Assembly: GCF_017830045.1 (NCBI RefSeq)
Contig: NZ_JAEDXU010000007.1
Location: 186,001-250,000, forward strand
Length of the DNA: 64,000 nt
DNA from: Enterococcus larvae
Lineage (GTDB): Bacteria; Bacillota; Bacilli; Lactobacillales; Enterococcaceae
Direction of reading: 5' to 3'
Both the position numbers and the translations under genes were made by a program. The notes below the pieces were generated by a model that did no database searches, had not been told where the DNA came from, and saw nothing but the letters and a program-made list of their open reading frames with translations. The first letter of the stretch is position 1, and each line of letters begins with the position of its first letter. Below, piece by piece: positions 8,893 through 18,959 of the stretch.

Positions 8893-10722
8893 TTAGGCTG
8901 CACCTTGATATTGACTGTTATAGATGTCTTCATAAACGCCGGACATTTCCAATAGCTCACGATGTGTTCCTGTTTCTACTACATCACCTTGGTCCATCAC
9001 AATGATTTCGTCTGCATCATAAATCGTTGACAGGCGATGGGCAATCACAAAGCTGGTTCTGCCTTTTAATAATTTTCGCATTGCTTTTTGGATCAACAAT
9101 TCTGTACGAGTATCGACATTAGAAGTAGCTTCATCAAGAATCAAGATTTCCGGATCAGAGAGAAAGGCACGGGCAATGGTGATCAGTTGTTTTTGTCCTT
9201 GGGAGATATTGCTGATTTCTTCATTCAGCATCGTTTGATAGCCATCAGGTAGTTTTCGCACAAAGTCATCTACAAAAGCAGCCTTCGCTGCCGTGAATAT
9301 TTGCTCATCTGTTGCGTTAGGATTACCGTAGCGGATATTATCATAGATTGTTCCAGAGAATAGCCAAGTTTCCTGTAAAACCATACCGATTTTATTATGG
9401 AGCTCTTCATGGCTTAGGTTACGGATATCTGTACCTTTGATTCGAATACTGCCGCCGGATATTTCATAGAACCGCTGAAGTAAATGAACCAGTGTTGTTT
9501 TCCCGGCACCGGTATGTCCGACAATAGCCGTCATATCTCCTTTATTGACTGCTAAAGAAAAATCCTTCATCACTAACTGGTCGGCAGCATAGCCAAACTG
9601 CACATGATCAAAGCGAACTTCGGCAGTATCTGTTGGGCGATCAGGAAAGGCTTCTTGGTCGTAGATTGCTCGTTCTTCAGCATCGATGACATCAAATACC
9701 CGCTCTGCAGAAGCAACAGTAGACAAAAGGCCGTTCCAGATCATGGAAAACTGGCTGATTGGTTGTGAGAACTGTGAAGAATACTGTAAAAATGCCTGTA
9801 GATTCCCAATCAAAATTCGACTGGCAGCGACTTGCCAAGCGCCGGCGGAAGCGATGATCACATAGAGAAAATTCTTCAAGAAAATCATTGCAGGCATCAT
9901 TGAACCGCCAAAAAATTTGGATTTCCAGCCTGTTTCATACATCTCTTCATTCAGCTTTTGAAAATCAGTGATAGCTTCTTTTTGATTACTGAAGCTTTTG
10001 ATTATCTCATGACCGTTGAAGGATTCTTCGATTTGTCCATTAAGGGCGCCCTGTGTTTTTAGGTAGGCACGAAAGTTCTGTTGAGTCCTAGGAGTCAATA
10101 GCTTAGTGACCAGTACACTGGCTGGTAAAATCAGACAGGCAAGTAATGTCAACTGCCAGCTGATTGTCAGCATCATCCAAATTGTTCCGACAAGTAGAAT
10201 CACACTTGAAATCAATTGAACGATACTTTGCTGCAGCGTAGTCGCAATGTTGTCCATATCATTGATGGCAATCGACATCAAATTTCCGTTGGAATGCTTA
10301 TCAAAATAAGAGCTGGACAACTGATTGATCTTCTTTTTCAAGTCATTTCGAAGTCGCTGTGTTGTTTTTTGAGAGGCGACAGTCATTGCAGTGGATTGCA
10401 GGGCATCGGTAATAAATTTTCCAAAGTAAAGGAGACCCACCGTTAACAGGGTTTGAGATAATCGTGCAAATTGGATTTGAGTACCGCTGCTGACATTTTG
10501 AAATATCAGGGTTGTTGCTTGCCCTAGCATTTGTGGACTCAGCACCTGCATGATTGTACCGCCGACCGCTAAAAGCAGTGCAGAGATCAAAAGCCATGTG
10601 CTGCCTTTGACATACCCCATGAGACGTACGATCGTTTTCCAAGGCTTCTTGGGTTTTTCAACCAATCCGCCATGACGCATACCGCCTCTATTCATTCCTT
10701 TACTGTTCATTGCTTTAGCCAT
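8893..10722 (-). CDS. ABC multidrug exporter half, catalytic-Walker-B subunit (EfrB/LmrD type)
   Basis: This 609-residue half-transporter has a six-helix membrane domain and one nucleotide-binding domain. Walker A is GHTGAGKTT, Walker B LILDEATSNVD keeps the catalytic glutamate and the switch histidine is in IAHRL, but the signature is ISQGQ in place of LSGGQ. This is the complement of its partner, whose Walker B and switch are degenerate while the signature is intact, as in heterodimeric exporters such as LmrCD and EfrAB. Its start codon overlaps the partner's stop by one base. Drug export is the family role; the compounds are unknown. Confidence 0.9.
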   Translation of the reverse strand: MAKAMNSKGMNRGGMRHGGLVEKPKKPWKTIVRLMGYVKGSTWLLISALLLAVGGTIMQVLSPQMLGQATTLIFQNVSSGTQIQFARLSQTLLTVGLLYFGKFITDALQSTAMTVASQKTTQRLRNDLKKKINQLSSSYFDKHSNGNLMSIAINDMDNIATTLQQSIVQLISSVILLVGTIWMMLTISWQLTLLACLILPASVLVTKLLTPRTQQNFRAYLKTQGALNGQIEESFNGHEIIKSFSNQKEAITDFQKLNEEMYETGWKSKFFGGSMMPAMIFLKNFLYVIIASAGAWQVAASRILIGNLQAFLQYSSQFSQPISQFSMIWNGLLSTVASAERVFDVIDAEERAIYDQEAFPDRPTDTAEVRFDHVQFGYAADQLVMKDFSLAVNKGDMTAIVGHTGAGKTTLVHLLQRFYEISGGSIRIKGTDIRNLSHEELHNKIGMVLQETWLFSGTIYDNIRYGNPNATDEQIFTAAKAAFVDDFVRKLPDGYQTMLNEEISNISQGQKQLITIARAFLSDPEILILDEATSNVDTRTELLIQKAMRKLLKGRTSFVIAHRLSTIYDADEIIVMDQGDVVETGTHRELLEMSGVYEDIYNSQYQGAA

Positions 10723-12443
10723 TATGCAGCCGCTCCTTTCTCTTCTGTCTGGGACTGCATGATTTCCTGATAAACAGCATTTTCTGCTGCCAGCTCCTCA
10801 TGTATTCCATAGCCGACAATTTTTCCTTCGTTCAATACCAGAATCCGACTGGCGTGTCTAACTGTAGCAATTCGCTGTGCGACAATGATTTTTGCTGCTT
10901 GATGAAAATTCAATTTTAAATTCTGCTGGATCAATGCATCTGTCTTGAAGTCCAATGCTGAAAAAGAATCATCGAATACATAAATGGCCGCTTCCTTTAA
11001 AAAGGCACGTGCTAAGCAGAGGCGTTGTTTTTGTCCGCCGGAAAAGTTGTCGCCGTTTTTTTCAACAGCTGTCTCCAGCCCGTTGGCAGCCTGAACAAAG
11101 TCAGTTGCTTTCGCCAGCTCTAACGCTTGCCAGACTTGTTCATCCGTTGCTTCTGGTTGTGCAATCAAAAGATTATCACGCACCGTACCAAAGAATAAGG
11201 TGTTTTTCTGCGGTACTAAACTGATTGCGTTTCGAAGCGCTTCTTCCTTTAGGTCATTGGTACTTTGCCCGAACAGCTTGATTTTTCCAGCTGTTACATC
11301 ATAAAATCGGGACAATAAATTGACTAATGTCGTTTTTCCAGAACCTGTACTACCAATGATTGCCAATGATTCTCCTTGATTGACTGTGAATGAAATATCT
11401 TCGAACACATTTTTTTCTGCCCCTTCGTAGCGGAAGGAAACATGATCAAAAGCCAGCAGAGGAGTATCTGGATTTTGTGGTATTTCTTGTGAGCCGTCAG
11501 TCAATGCCAATGGTAAATCAAGAATTTCGTTGATTCGTCTTGCTGAAACCTGTCCTCTTGGGATCGAGGAGACAATATTGGTCAAAAGGGCAACACCCAT
11601 CAGGATTTGGGAAGTATAGGCAATCACACCAATCAGTGTACCGATTTCCATCGATCCGCTATCAATGAAGCCTGCACCGAACCATGTGATTGCAATGGTT
11701 ACCAAACTCATTGCCAAGGACATGAAGGGCATAAGAAAATTCAACATAGTGTTTGAACGAATTGAGACTTTCGTATACGCATCGTTTTCTGTTTTATATC
11801 GTTGGTATTCTGTTTCTTCTTTGTTGAAGGCATGGATGACCTTGATACCGGTAAGCCCCTCTTTGAAAATCCTATTCAGGTTATCAATACTTGTCTGCAT
11901 TTTTTCGAAAAGCGGATTTGTAAAATGAAAAATCACAAAGGCGATTCCCAGAAGCAGAGGGACGACAATCAGGTAAGAGCTCGTTAGTGCCGGACTTAGG
12001 CGGAAGGATAAGTACATGCCGCCAATCAGATAGATTGGTGTCAATATCAGGAATTTCAGTCCCATTTCAACAAGTGACTGTACCTGCGTCACATCATTTG
12101 TATTTCTGGTGATCAGTGAAGAAGCACTAAAGCGATCAAACTCCACATTGGAAAATGCGGTGATCTTTTTATAGATTGCCTCACGCAAGTCATTCCCTAG
12201 CCGATAAGACACTTTTGCTGAAATATAAGTGTTTAAAAGTGCAGCAGCAAAGCTTGCGAGGGAGAAGCTTAACATGATTCCGCCAATCTGTAAAATTGCG
12301 CCCATATCGGCAGCTACCACCCCTTGATTGATCATTTTCGCTGTAAGTGTCGGGATATACAGATCACAGCCTGCTTGGATTAATAAGAAGACGATTGCTA
12401 TAAGTGCTTTACTGATAGACATTCGTTTGATGATTTTTCCCAT
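10722..12443 (-). CDS. ABC multidrug exporter half, degenerate-site subunit (EfrA/LmrC type)
   Basis: This 573-residue half-transporter starts at the ATG complementary to 12441-12443 after a GGAGGA site. It has six predicted membrane helices and a nucleotide-binding domain with Walker A GSTGSGKTT and an intact signature FSGGQ. The catalytic glutamate is replaced by aspartate (VFDDSFSALD) and the switch histidine by glutamine (VAQRI). Its degenerate Walker B would share a composite site with the degenerate signature of the next gene, leaving one fully active site in the heterodimer. It is first in the operon and has the AGGTACCT boxes in its promoter. Confidence 0.9.
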   Translation of the reverse strand: MGKIIKRMSISKALIAIVFLLIQAGCDLYIPTLTAKMINQGVVAADMGAILQIGGIMLSFSLASFAAALLNTYISAKVSYRLGNDLREAIYKKITAFSNVEFDRFSASSLITRNTNDVTQVQSLVEMGLKFLILTPIYLIGGMYLSFRLSPALTSSYLIVVPLLLGIAFVIFHFTNPLFEKMQTSIDNLNRIFKEGLTGIKVIHAFNKEETEYQRYKTENDAYTKVSIRSNTMLNFLMPFMSLAMSLVTIAITWFGAGFIDSGSMEIGTLIGVIAYTSQILMGVALLTNIVSSIPRGQVSARRINEILDLPLALTDGSQEIPQNPDTPLLAFDHVSFRYEGAEKNVFEDISFTVNQGESLAIIGSTGSGKTTLVNLLSRFYDVTAGKIKLFGQSTNDLKEEALRNAISLVPQKNTLFFGTVRDNLLIAQPEATDEQVWQALELAKATDFVQAANGLETAVEKNGDNFSGGQKQRLCLARAFLKEAAIYVFDDSFSALDFKTDALIQQNLKLNFHQAAKIIVAQRIATVRHASRILVLNEGKIVGYGIHEELAAENAVYQEIMQSQTEEKGAAA

Positions 12444-12506
12444 TGTCTTTCCTCCATCTTCTGATGCAGTAGTGAATCTTCTACATCCGTTTCTTTTTCA
12501 TTTGAT

Positions 12507-12582
12507 AAGGTACCTTACTCACGATAATATACAGGTACCTTCTGAAAAAGTCAAGTACCTTATTAAAAAAGATTCGGTACCT
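12507..12582 (-). promoter_or_regulatory. ABC exporter promoter with four AGGTACCT-type boxes
   Basis: On the minus strand, -35 TTGACT (12549-12554) and -10 TATATT (12526-12531) are 17 bp apart. Octamers lie at 12508-12515, 12533-12540, 12553-12560 and 12575-12582. The first three have centre spacings of 25 and 20 bp, against 26 and 20 bp at the marR promoter. The shared architecture points to one MarR-type repressor for both units. Confidence 0.8.
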
Positions 12583-12663
12583 GTCTAAACAAAAGGGAAG
12601 AGGCTATCAAACTGTGAGACAGAAGAGGGAAGAGAAAAAAACTGAGGCCTCCCTTTTCTAACA

Positions 12664-12790
12664 AGGGACATGGTATAATAAGTAAGAGAGCTTTAAAAAA
12701 GTGAATAGTAAACAAGTATTCAAGACTGAAGTCTTGCTATGGACGAGTAGCGCGATTACGAAATTTTGGGGAAGTAAAATTTTCTGCGAG
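12664..12790 (+). promoter_or_regulatory. CRISPR leader 1 with extended -10 promoter
   Basis: TGGTATAAT (TATAAT at 12674-12679) is an extended -10 element about 110 bp before the first repeat. Bases 12719-12790 match 19664-19735 before array 2 with one mismatch in 72. The leader ends in CTGCGAG right against the first repeat, where type II-A systems carry the leader-anchoring sequence for spacer integration. Confidence 0.75.
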
Positions 12791-13154
12791 GTTTTAGAGC
12801 TATGCTGTTTTGAATGCTTCCAAAACCGTACAACGCAAATCGCCAAGCGATCGCACGTTTTAGAGCTATGCTGTTTTGAATGCTTCCAAAACGTATCAAC
12901 CGAGTATATGACGAGTTTGACAGTTTTAGAGCTATGCTGTTTTGAATGCTTCCAAAACAATATACATAGTTTCCCCACCTAATCCGTTGTTTTAGAGCTA
13001 TGCTGTTTTGAATGCTTCCAAAACATGGCAGGGAACCAGACCACAACAGCAACAGTTTTAGAGCTATGCTGTTTTGAATGCTTCCGAAATGTTACAATGC
13101 CCCCGTTATCTAACAGGGGTTTTAGAGTTTTATTGTTGTGAATATACTCTTATT
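12791..13154 (+). CRISPR. Type II-A CRISPR array 1 (5 repeats plus a degenerate end repeat, 5 spacers)
   Basis: Repeats of 36 bp begin at 12791, 12857, 12923, 12989 and 13055 (start GTTTTAGAGCTATGCTG, end GCTTCCAAAAC), giving a 66-bp period and 30-bp spacers. The repeat at 13055 has decayed at its end (CCGAAAT). A further copy from 13119 keeps only GTTTTAGAG and TTGTTGTGAAT, and the spacer before it is about 28 bp. Decay at the leader-distal end is normal. The array lies upstream of cas9 and the tracrRNA, pointing in the cas direction. Confidence 0.97.
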
Positions 13155-13543
13155 TTCAAGGAATACAAGATTGTATATTGAGGGAAAGAAACGAAAAAAA
13201 TTGAGATATTTTTATATCAATTTACTAAGCGATAATTTGGAATCGTATTGATTTTCCTACAAAAGAAGAGTTGTGGAGTTCAATAACAGAATATGTTATA
13301 CCTTACAATTGTTAGACGTACAAGTCTGATGATTTTTTTTGTTTTTAAATGGTAAGAGGATAGGAAATGAATAATTGCATGTTGGAAGTAAATAATGATT
13401 TATCTTTATTGGTGACGGAAGTAAAGTTATGTTATTTAATGTTCTGTACTGTTTACATGATGAAGAAATAGCATTCGTATTGAGAGTGGAATATGATACA
13501 ATAATTAGGTAGTATTTTGCATAAAGTAGTTGAAAGAAGCAAC
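13155..13543. other. AT-rich gap between array 1 and tracrRNA, with one short open frame
   Basis: About 390 bp with no long gene. A 34-codon open frame (13367-13471, starting MNNCMLEVNN) follows GAGGATAGGAA, which could serve as a ribosome site. There is no evidence that it is expressed. Nothing else is recognisable. Confidence 0.4.
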
Positions 13544-13632
13544 AAAAAAAGCGCCGAGACAGCGCTACTTAAAAAGTTGATTACGGACAAAGCCCTATTT
13601 TAACTTGCTATGTTGTTGTGAATGCTACCAAC
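13544..13632 (-). ncRNA. tracrRNA, antisense to the cas operon
   Basis: Read on the minus strand, the anti-repeat (about 13632-13594) pairs with nearly the whole CRISPR repeat, with the usual internal bulge at GA/AAGU. Then come the nexus-like GGCTTTGTCCG, ATCAACTTTTTAAGT and a final stem GCGC-TGTCTC-GGCGC followed by seven T. This is the same architecture as the S. pyogenes tracrRNA. The promoter has -10 TATAAT (13639-13644) and -35 TTGTAT (13661-13666), 16 bp apart, giving a start near 13632. It guides Cas9 and RNase III processing. Confidence 0.93.
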
Positions 13633-13638
13633 AATATT

Positions 13639-13666
13639 ATTATATCAAACTATAAAAAATATACAA
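13639..13666 (-). promoter_or_regulatory. tracrRNA promoter
   Basis: On the minus strand a consensus TATAAT lies 7 bases before the start of the anti-repeat, with a weaker TTGTAT 16 bp further upstream. The position predicts a short tracrRNA of about 89 nt. Confidence 0.7.
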
Positions 13667-13740
13667 TTACTGATTGAAAAATTGGTTGATCAGTTCATTT
13701 ATGTTTCTTAAAAAGAAAGCGTTGACAAAAGGAGGAGAAC

Positions 13741-16700
13741 ATGAAAAATTATACGATTGGATTAGACATAGGAACAAATTCTGTTGGCTATGCTGTGTTG
13801 ACAGAGGATTACAATTTGGTTCGCCGAAGAATGAAAATCAACGGAAATACTGAAAAGAAGAATGTGAAGAAAAACTTCTGGGGTGTTCGCCTTTTTGATG
13901 AGGGACAAACGGCAGCGGATAGACGAGGAAAACGAACGACCAGACGGAGACTTACTAGACGACGTAACCGTCTTGCTTATCTCCAAGAAATATTTACTGA
14001 GGAAATGGAGCAGGTTGATTCAAACTTTTTTCATCGGTTGGCAGATAGTTTTTTAGTAGCAAATGATAAATGCAATGACCGGCATCCAATTTTTGCTACG
14101 TTGGAAGAGGAAGTAGCTTATCATCAACAATTTCCGACAATCTATCATTTGCGAAAGGAATTAGCAGACTCTAATCAAAAAGCAGATTTGCGACTGGTCT
14201 ATTTGGCAATCGCTCATATCATCAAATATCGTGGACATTTTTTGATTGAAGGGAATTTAAGTACCGAAAATTCTTCAGTTGAAGAAACATTCAAACAATT
14301 TTTACAACAGTATAATCAAACGTTTTCTTTACAGGCAAGTGGTGAACTAGTAAATCCTATTGATGAGAAGACCAATATTGGTACGACTTTTACTGAAAAA
14401 ATGTCACGAGCCAGAAAAGCTGAATCAGTTTTAAAAATGTTCCCTGGCGAAAAATCAACTGGAACCTTTATGCAATTTCTAAAAATGATTGCTGGAAATC
14501 AAGGGAATTTCAAAAAAGTATTTAGTTTAGACGAGGAAGCAAAATTACAATTTCCCAAAGAGGACTATGATGAACTGGTAGAAAGTTTGTTGGCACAAGT
14601 AGGAGATGAGTATGCAGATGTATTTGGAGCAGCAAAAAATGTCTATGAAGCAGTAGAGTTATCGGGCATATTGACTGTTAATGATAAAAAAACGAAAGCT
14701 AAGCTTTCTGCCAGCATGATTGAGCGTTTTGAAGATCATAAGAAGGATTTGAAACAGTTTAAAAAATTTATTCGTAATGAACTTCCGGAACTATATCAGG
14801 ACATGTTTAATAATGAAAAGGTAGACGGATATGCCGGCTATTTAGCAGGTAGAGGTTTGAAGCAAGAAGATTTCTATAAATATATTAAAAAGCATATTGA
14901 AAAGGTTGAAGGTGCAGAGTATTTCATTACTAAAATTGATCAAGAAAACTTTTTGCGAAAGCAACGAACATTTGATAATGGTGTGATACCGCATCAAATT
15001 CATTTAGATGAGTTGGAGGCGATTCTTCATCGTCAATCAGTCTACTATCCCTTTTTGAAAGAAAGCTTTTTGAAAATCAAAAGGATATTGACCTTTAGAA
15101 TTCCTTACTATGTAGGACCTTTGGCAAAAGGAAATAGCAATTTTGCCTGGTTGACTCGAAAAAAAGAAGAGTCGATTACACCGTGGAATTTGGAGGAGGT
15201 TGTGGATTTAAGTCAGTCAGCAACTGATTTTATTGAAAAAATGACGAATACTGACCAGTATTTACCGACAGAGAAGGTATTGCCGAAACATAGCATGCTT
15301 TATGAGAAATATGCGGTTTATAATGAGCTGACCAAAGTCAGCTATACGGATGATAGAGGGATAGTACAGAACTTTTCAAGTCATGAAAAAGAAAAAATTG
15401 TTAAGGAATTGTTCAAGAAAAATCGAAAGGTCAATCGAAAGTTGCTTGAACTATTTCTAAGAAATGAATACAATGTTGAAAATCCGACCATTCAAGGTAT
15501 TGAGAAAGCGTTTAATGCCAGCTATGGGACCTATCATGACTTTGTCAAATTGGGGGTGGAGCATGGGCTGCTTGATGCAACGGAAAACGAAGAGATGTTT
15601 GAAGAAATCATTAAGATATTAACTGTTTTTGAAGATCGCCAAATGATTCGTGAGCAACTAAACAATTATGCCGATAGATTGAGTAAAGAGGCTTTGAAAA
15701 AGCTTGAACGTCGTCATTACACTGGCTGGGGACGATTATCGGGAAAATTACTTCATGGTATTCGTGAGAAACAATCTCAAAAAACAATTCTAGATTATTT
15801 AATGGATGATGATGGTGCTTCTAAAAATATCAATAGGAATTTTATGCAGTTGATCAATGATAATAATTTATCCTTTAAAGAAGAAATTCGAAAAGCACAA
15901 TCAGTCAATGATACAAAAGGTCTACATGAAATCGTTGATACACTTGCTGGAAGTCCTGCAATCAAAAAGGGAATTTTACAAAGTTTGAAAATCGTTGATG
16001 AATTGGTAGAAATTATGGGCTACGCTCCTCAAACCATTGTGGTGGAAATGGCACGAGAAAATCAAACGACTGCCAAAGGGAAAGGGAACTCTAAACCACG
16101 ATACAAGGCATTGGAAGAAGCTATTAAGGATTTTGGAGGGAATGCTTTAAAGGATCACCCGACAGATAATAAAGAATTGCAAAATGATCGATTGTATTTA
16201 TACTATCTTCAAAACGGTAAAGATATGTATACAGGAGAAGAATTGAATATCCATAATCTATCAAGCTATGATATCGATCACATTATTCCACAAAGTTTTA
16301 CAACAGATAATTCACTTGATAATCGTGTACTGGTAAGCTCGTCTAAAAATCGTGGAAAATCTGATGATGTTCCAAGTCTTGAAGTTGTAAAAAGTATGAA
16401 AGGTTTTTGGGAGAGACTTCATCGTTCGAACTTGATCAGCGAGCGTAAATTAAATCGTTTAATCAAAGCAGAGAAGGGCGGTCTGACTGAAGAAGATAAG
16501 GCAGGCTTCATTCAACGTCAACTCGTAGAAACTCGCCAAATAACAAAAAATGTCGCAAGAATTTTGGACCAGCGTTATAATCCTGAAAAAGATGAAACAG
16601 GGAAGACAATAAGACATGTGCAGATCGTTACTTTGAAATCTGCCTTGACTAGCCAATTTCGTAAAGATTTCGGCATTTATAAGGTGCGTGAAATCAATGA

Positions 16701-17754
16701 TTATCATCACGCCCATGATGCGTATCTAAATGGTGTTGTTGCCAATGCTTTACTGAAAGTATATCCAAAGCTTGCACCAGAATTTGTTTATGGTGATTAT
16801 CGTAAGTTTAATTCGTATAAAGAAAACAAAGCGACAGCTAAAAAGCAATTCTATACCAATCTCATGAAATTTTTTACGAGAGACGAACCAATCATTGATG
16901 AAAATGGAGAAATTCTTTGGGATAAAAAAGCGATTGCTATGATTAAAAAAGTAATGGGCTATCAGCAAATGAATATAGTGAAGAAAACTGAGATACAGAA
17001 AGGCAGTTTTTCAAAGGAATCCATCTTACCTAAAGGAGAATCAGCGAAGCTCATTGCTCGAAAAAATGGATGGGATACAGCGAAATATGGTGGCTTTGAC
17101 AGTCCGATCATTGCCTATTCAGTTGTCATTTTTCATGAAAAAGGTAAGAAAAAGAAACGAACGGAGAGCATTGTAGGTATCACTATCATGGAACAGAGAA
17201 CCTTTGAGAAAGATCCAATAGAATATCTAAAAAATAAAGGATATCTAAATCCGCAAGTCTATCTAAAGTTACCTAAATATACGCTCTATGAGCTTGAAGA
17301 TGGACGTCGTCGACTACTTGCCAGTGCAAGAGAGGCACAAAAAGGCAATCAGATGGTCTTACCTGATCATTTGGGAACATTGTTATACCATGCAAAACGA
17401 TATGATGAAATAGAGGGTGTCAGTTCAGATTATATAGCAGCACATCGAACGGAATTCTCTGAACTGTTAGAACATGTAAAAACCTTTGCAGAAAAGTATA
17501 CTTTAGCGGATAAGAACTTGCAGACAATCATTGCCTTATATGAAAAAAACAGCGAGGCTGACAGTAAAGAGCTGGCAGAATCTTTTATAAATCTTATGGT
17601 ATTTAATGCAATGGGAGCACCGGCAGACTTCAAGTTTTTTGGTAAAACAATTCCAAGAAAACGATACACAAGCATTTCAGAAATATTGGATAGTACTGTG
17701 ATTGATCAGTCCATTACCGGACTTTACGAAACTCATAGAAAGATGGGTGAGTAA
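13741..17754 (+). CDS. cas9: Cas9, type II-A CRISPR RNA-guided endonuclease
   Basis: At 1337 residues it is close to SpCas9 (1368) in size and order. RuvC-I is YTIGLDIGTNSVG with D9; the arginine-rich bridge helix follows (RRGKRTTRRRLTRRRNR). RuvC-II is IVVEMARENQ with E769, the HNH centre is YDIDHIIPQS with D846-H847, and RuvC-III is HHAHDAY with H992 and D993. All catalytic residues are present, so it should be active. The C-terminal PRKRYTS keeps both PAM-reading arginines of SpCas9 (here R1306 and R1308), predicting an NGG-type PAM. The start ATG follows AAAGGAGGAG. cas1 begins at the next base after the stop. Confidence 0.98.
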   Translation: MKNYTIGLDIGTNSVGYAVLTEDYNLVRRRMKINGNTEKKNVKKNFWGVRLFDEGQTAADRRGKRTTRRRLTRRRNRLAYLQEIFTEEMEQVDSNFFHRLADSFLVANDKCNDRHPIFATLEEEVAYHQQFPTIYHLRKELADSNQKADLRLVYLAIAHIIKYRGHFLIEGNLSTENSSVEETFKQFLQQYNQTFSLQASGELVNPIDEKTNIGTTFTEKMSRARKAESVLKMFPGEKSTGTFMQFLKMIAGNQGNFKKVFSLDEEAKLQFPKEDYDELVESLLAQVGDEYADVFGAAKNVYEAVELSGILTVNDKKTKAKLSASMIERFEDHKKDLKQFKKFIRNELPELYQDMFNNEKVDGYAGYLAGRGLKQEDFYKYIKKHIEKVEGAEYFITKIDQENFLRKQRTFDNGVIPHQIHLDELEAILHRQSVYYPFLKESFLKIKRILTFRIPYYVGPLAKGNSNFAWLTRKKEESITPWNLEEVVDLSQSATDFIEKMTNTDQYLPTEKVLPKHSMLYEKYAVYNELTKVSYTDDRGIVQNFSSHEKEKIVKELFKKNRKVNRKLLELFLRNEYNVENPTIQGIEKAFNASYGTYHDFVKLGVEHGLLDATENEEMFEEIIKILTVFEDRQMIREQLNNYADRLSKEALKKLERRHYTGWGRLSGKLLHGIREKQSQKTILDYLMDDDGASKNINRNFMQLINDNNLSFKEEIRKAQSVNDTKGLHEIVDTLAGSPAIKKGILQSLKIVDELVEIMGYAPQTIVVEMARENQTTAKGKGNSKPRYKALEEAIKDFGGNALKDHPTDNKELQNDRLYLYYLQNGKDMYTGEELNIHNLSSYDIDHIIPQSFTTDNSLDNRVLVSSSKNRGKSDDVPSLEVVKSMKGFWERLHRSNLISERKLNRLIKAEKGGLTEEDKAGFIQRQLVETRQITKNVARILDQRYNPEKDETGKTIRHVQIVTLKSALTSQFRKDFGIYKVREINDYHHAHDAYLNGVVANALLKVYPKLAPEFVYGDYRKFNSYKENKATAKKQFYTNLMKFFTRDEPIIDENGEILWDKKAIAMIKKVMGYQQMNIVKKTEIQKGSFSKESILPKGESAKLIARKNGWDTAKYGGFDSPIIAYSVVIFHEKGKKKKRTESIVGITIMEQRTFEKDPIEYLKNKGYLNPQVYLKLPKYTLYELEDGRRRLLASAREAQKGNQMVLPDHLGTLLYHAKRYDEIEGVSSDYIAAHRTEFSELLEHVKTFAEKYTLADKNLQTIIALYEKNSEADSKELAESFINLMVFNAMGAPADFKFFGKTIPRKRYTSISEILDSTVIDQSITGLYETHRKMGE

Positions 17755-18621
17755 ATGGGGTGGCGTACAGTTATTGTTAACACACATTCAAAACTATCCT
17801 ATAAAAATAATCATTTGATTTTCAAATCGATCAATCAGCATGAGATGATTCATTTATCAGAAATAGATGTTCTTTTACTAGAGACGACGGATATCACACT
17901 TACGACAATGTTAATCAAGCGCTTGGTCGATGAAAACATTTTAGTTCTTTTTTGTGATGATAAGCGGCTGCCGATTGGGAAATTATTGCCTTTTTATGGA
18001 CGTCATGACAGCAGCCTGCAATTATCTAAACAGCTTTCCTGGTCCTCTGACAGAAAAGCTGTTGTGTGGACAGAGATTATTTCACAGAAAATTTTGAATC
18101 AAAGTGAACAGTTGAAGACGCAAGGACACAATGAGAAGGCTGAGGCGTTGCTCCATTTACATGATGGATTAGAGTCATTTGATCCAACCAATCGGGAAGG
18201 GCATGCAGCAAGGATTTATTTCAATAGACTTTTTGGAAATGGCTTCACTAGGGAAGAGGATAACGATATTAATGCAGGGCTGAACTACGGGTATACTTTG
18301 TTACTAAGTATATTTTCTAGAGAATTAGTTAAAACCGGATGTATGACCCAATTTGGTCTGAAGCATGCCAATCAATTTAATGATTTCAATCTGGCAAGTG
18401 ATCTGATGGAGCCGTTTCGACCACTCGTTGACCAGATTATTTATGCAAAGCGTCAAGAACCATTTCCTTTGATGAAACGTGCACTGTTCGAGTTGTTTAC
18501 CAATAACTACATGTATAACAAAAAGAAAATGTTTTTAACGAATATTGCTGGCGATTATACGAAAAAAATTGTGAAGGTATTGAATGAAGAGATGGAAGGA
18601 GTTCCTGAGTTTAGGATATGA
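17755..18621 (+). CDS. cas1: Cas1, type II-A spacer-integration nuclease
   Basis: This 288-residue protein has the Cas1 fold: an N-terminal beta domain ([15 protein letters not shown]) and a helical domain with metal ligands expected at the glutamate of [11 protein letters not shown], the histidine of [10 protein letters not shown] and a later acidic residue in [10 protein letters not shown]. It makes the Cas1-Cas2 integrase that inserts new spacers at the leader end. The ATG starts directly after the cas9 stop codon, so translation is coupled. It overlaps cas2 by four bases. Confidence 0.97.
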   Translation: MGWRTVIVNTHSKLSYKNNHLIFKSINQHEMIHLSEIDVLLLETTDITLTTMLIKRLVDENILVLFCDDKRLPIGKLLPFYGRHDSSLQLSKQLSWSSDRKAVVWTEIISQKILNQSEQLKTQGHNEKAEALLHLHDGLESFDPTNREGHAARIYFNRLFGNGFTREEDNDINAGLNYGYTLLLSIFSRELVKTGCMTQFGLKHANQFNDFNLASDLMEPFRPLVDQIIYAKRQEPFPLMKRALFELFTNNYMYNKKKMFLTNIAGDYTKKIVKVLNEEMEGVPEFRI

Positions 18622-18959
18622 GTTATCGTTATATGAGAATGATGTTGATGTTTGATATGCCGACAGAAACTGCTGATGACAGAAAAGCATATCGGCGTTT
18701 TCGCAAGTTTTTGTTAAGTGAGGGTTTCATTATGCACCAGTTTTCTGTATACAGTAAATTACTACTAAATGGAACAGCAAATCAAGCAATGATTGCGCGG
18801 TTGAAGCAGAACAATCCGAAAAAAGGATTGATTACGCTGTTAACAGTAACAGAAAAACAGTTTGCACGTATGCTCTATTTGAATGGAGAGCGGGATCAAA
18901 GCGCAGGGAATTCAGATGCTAGAGTTGTTTTTTTAGGAGAAAACTATGATGAAGCTTAA
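18618..18959 (+). CDS. cas2: Cas2, type II-A adaptation protein
   Basis: This 113-residue protein has the ferredoxin-like Cas2 start [23 protein letters not shown], with the conserved aspartate after the first strand. It forms the dimer that bridges two Cas1 dimers in the integration complex. The start overlaps the cas1 stop as ATGA. The end overlaps the csn2 start by 14 bases, showing a tight cas1-cas2-csn2 adaptation module. Confidence 0.96.
   Translation: MSYRYMRMMLMFDMPTETADDRKAYRRFRKFLLSEGFIMHQFSVYSKLLLNGTANQAMIARLKQNNPKKGLITLLTVTEKQFARMLYLNGERDQSAGNSDARVVFLGENYDEA

Noticed and set aside
12658-13052. Open frames on both strands across array 1
   Set aside because: They translate the CRISPR repeats (periodic LCCFECFQN-like peptide) and are artefacts of the array.
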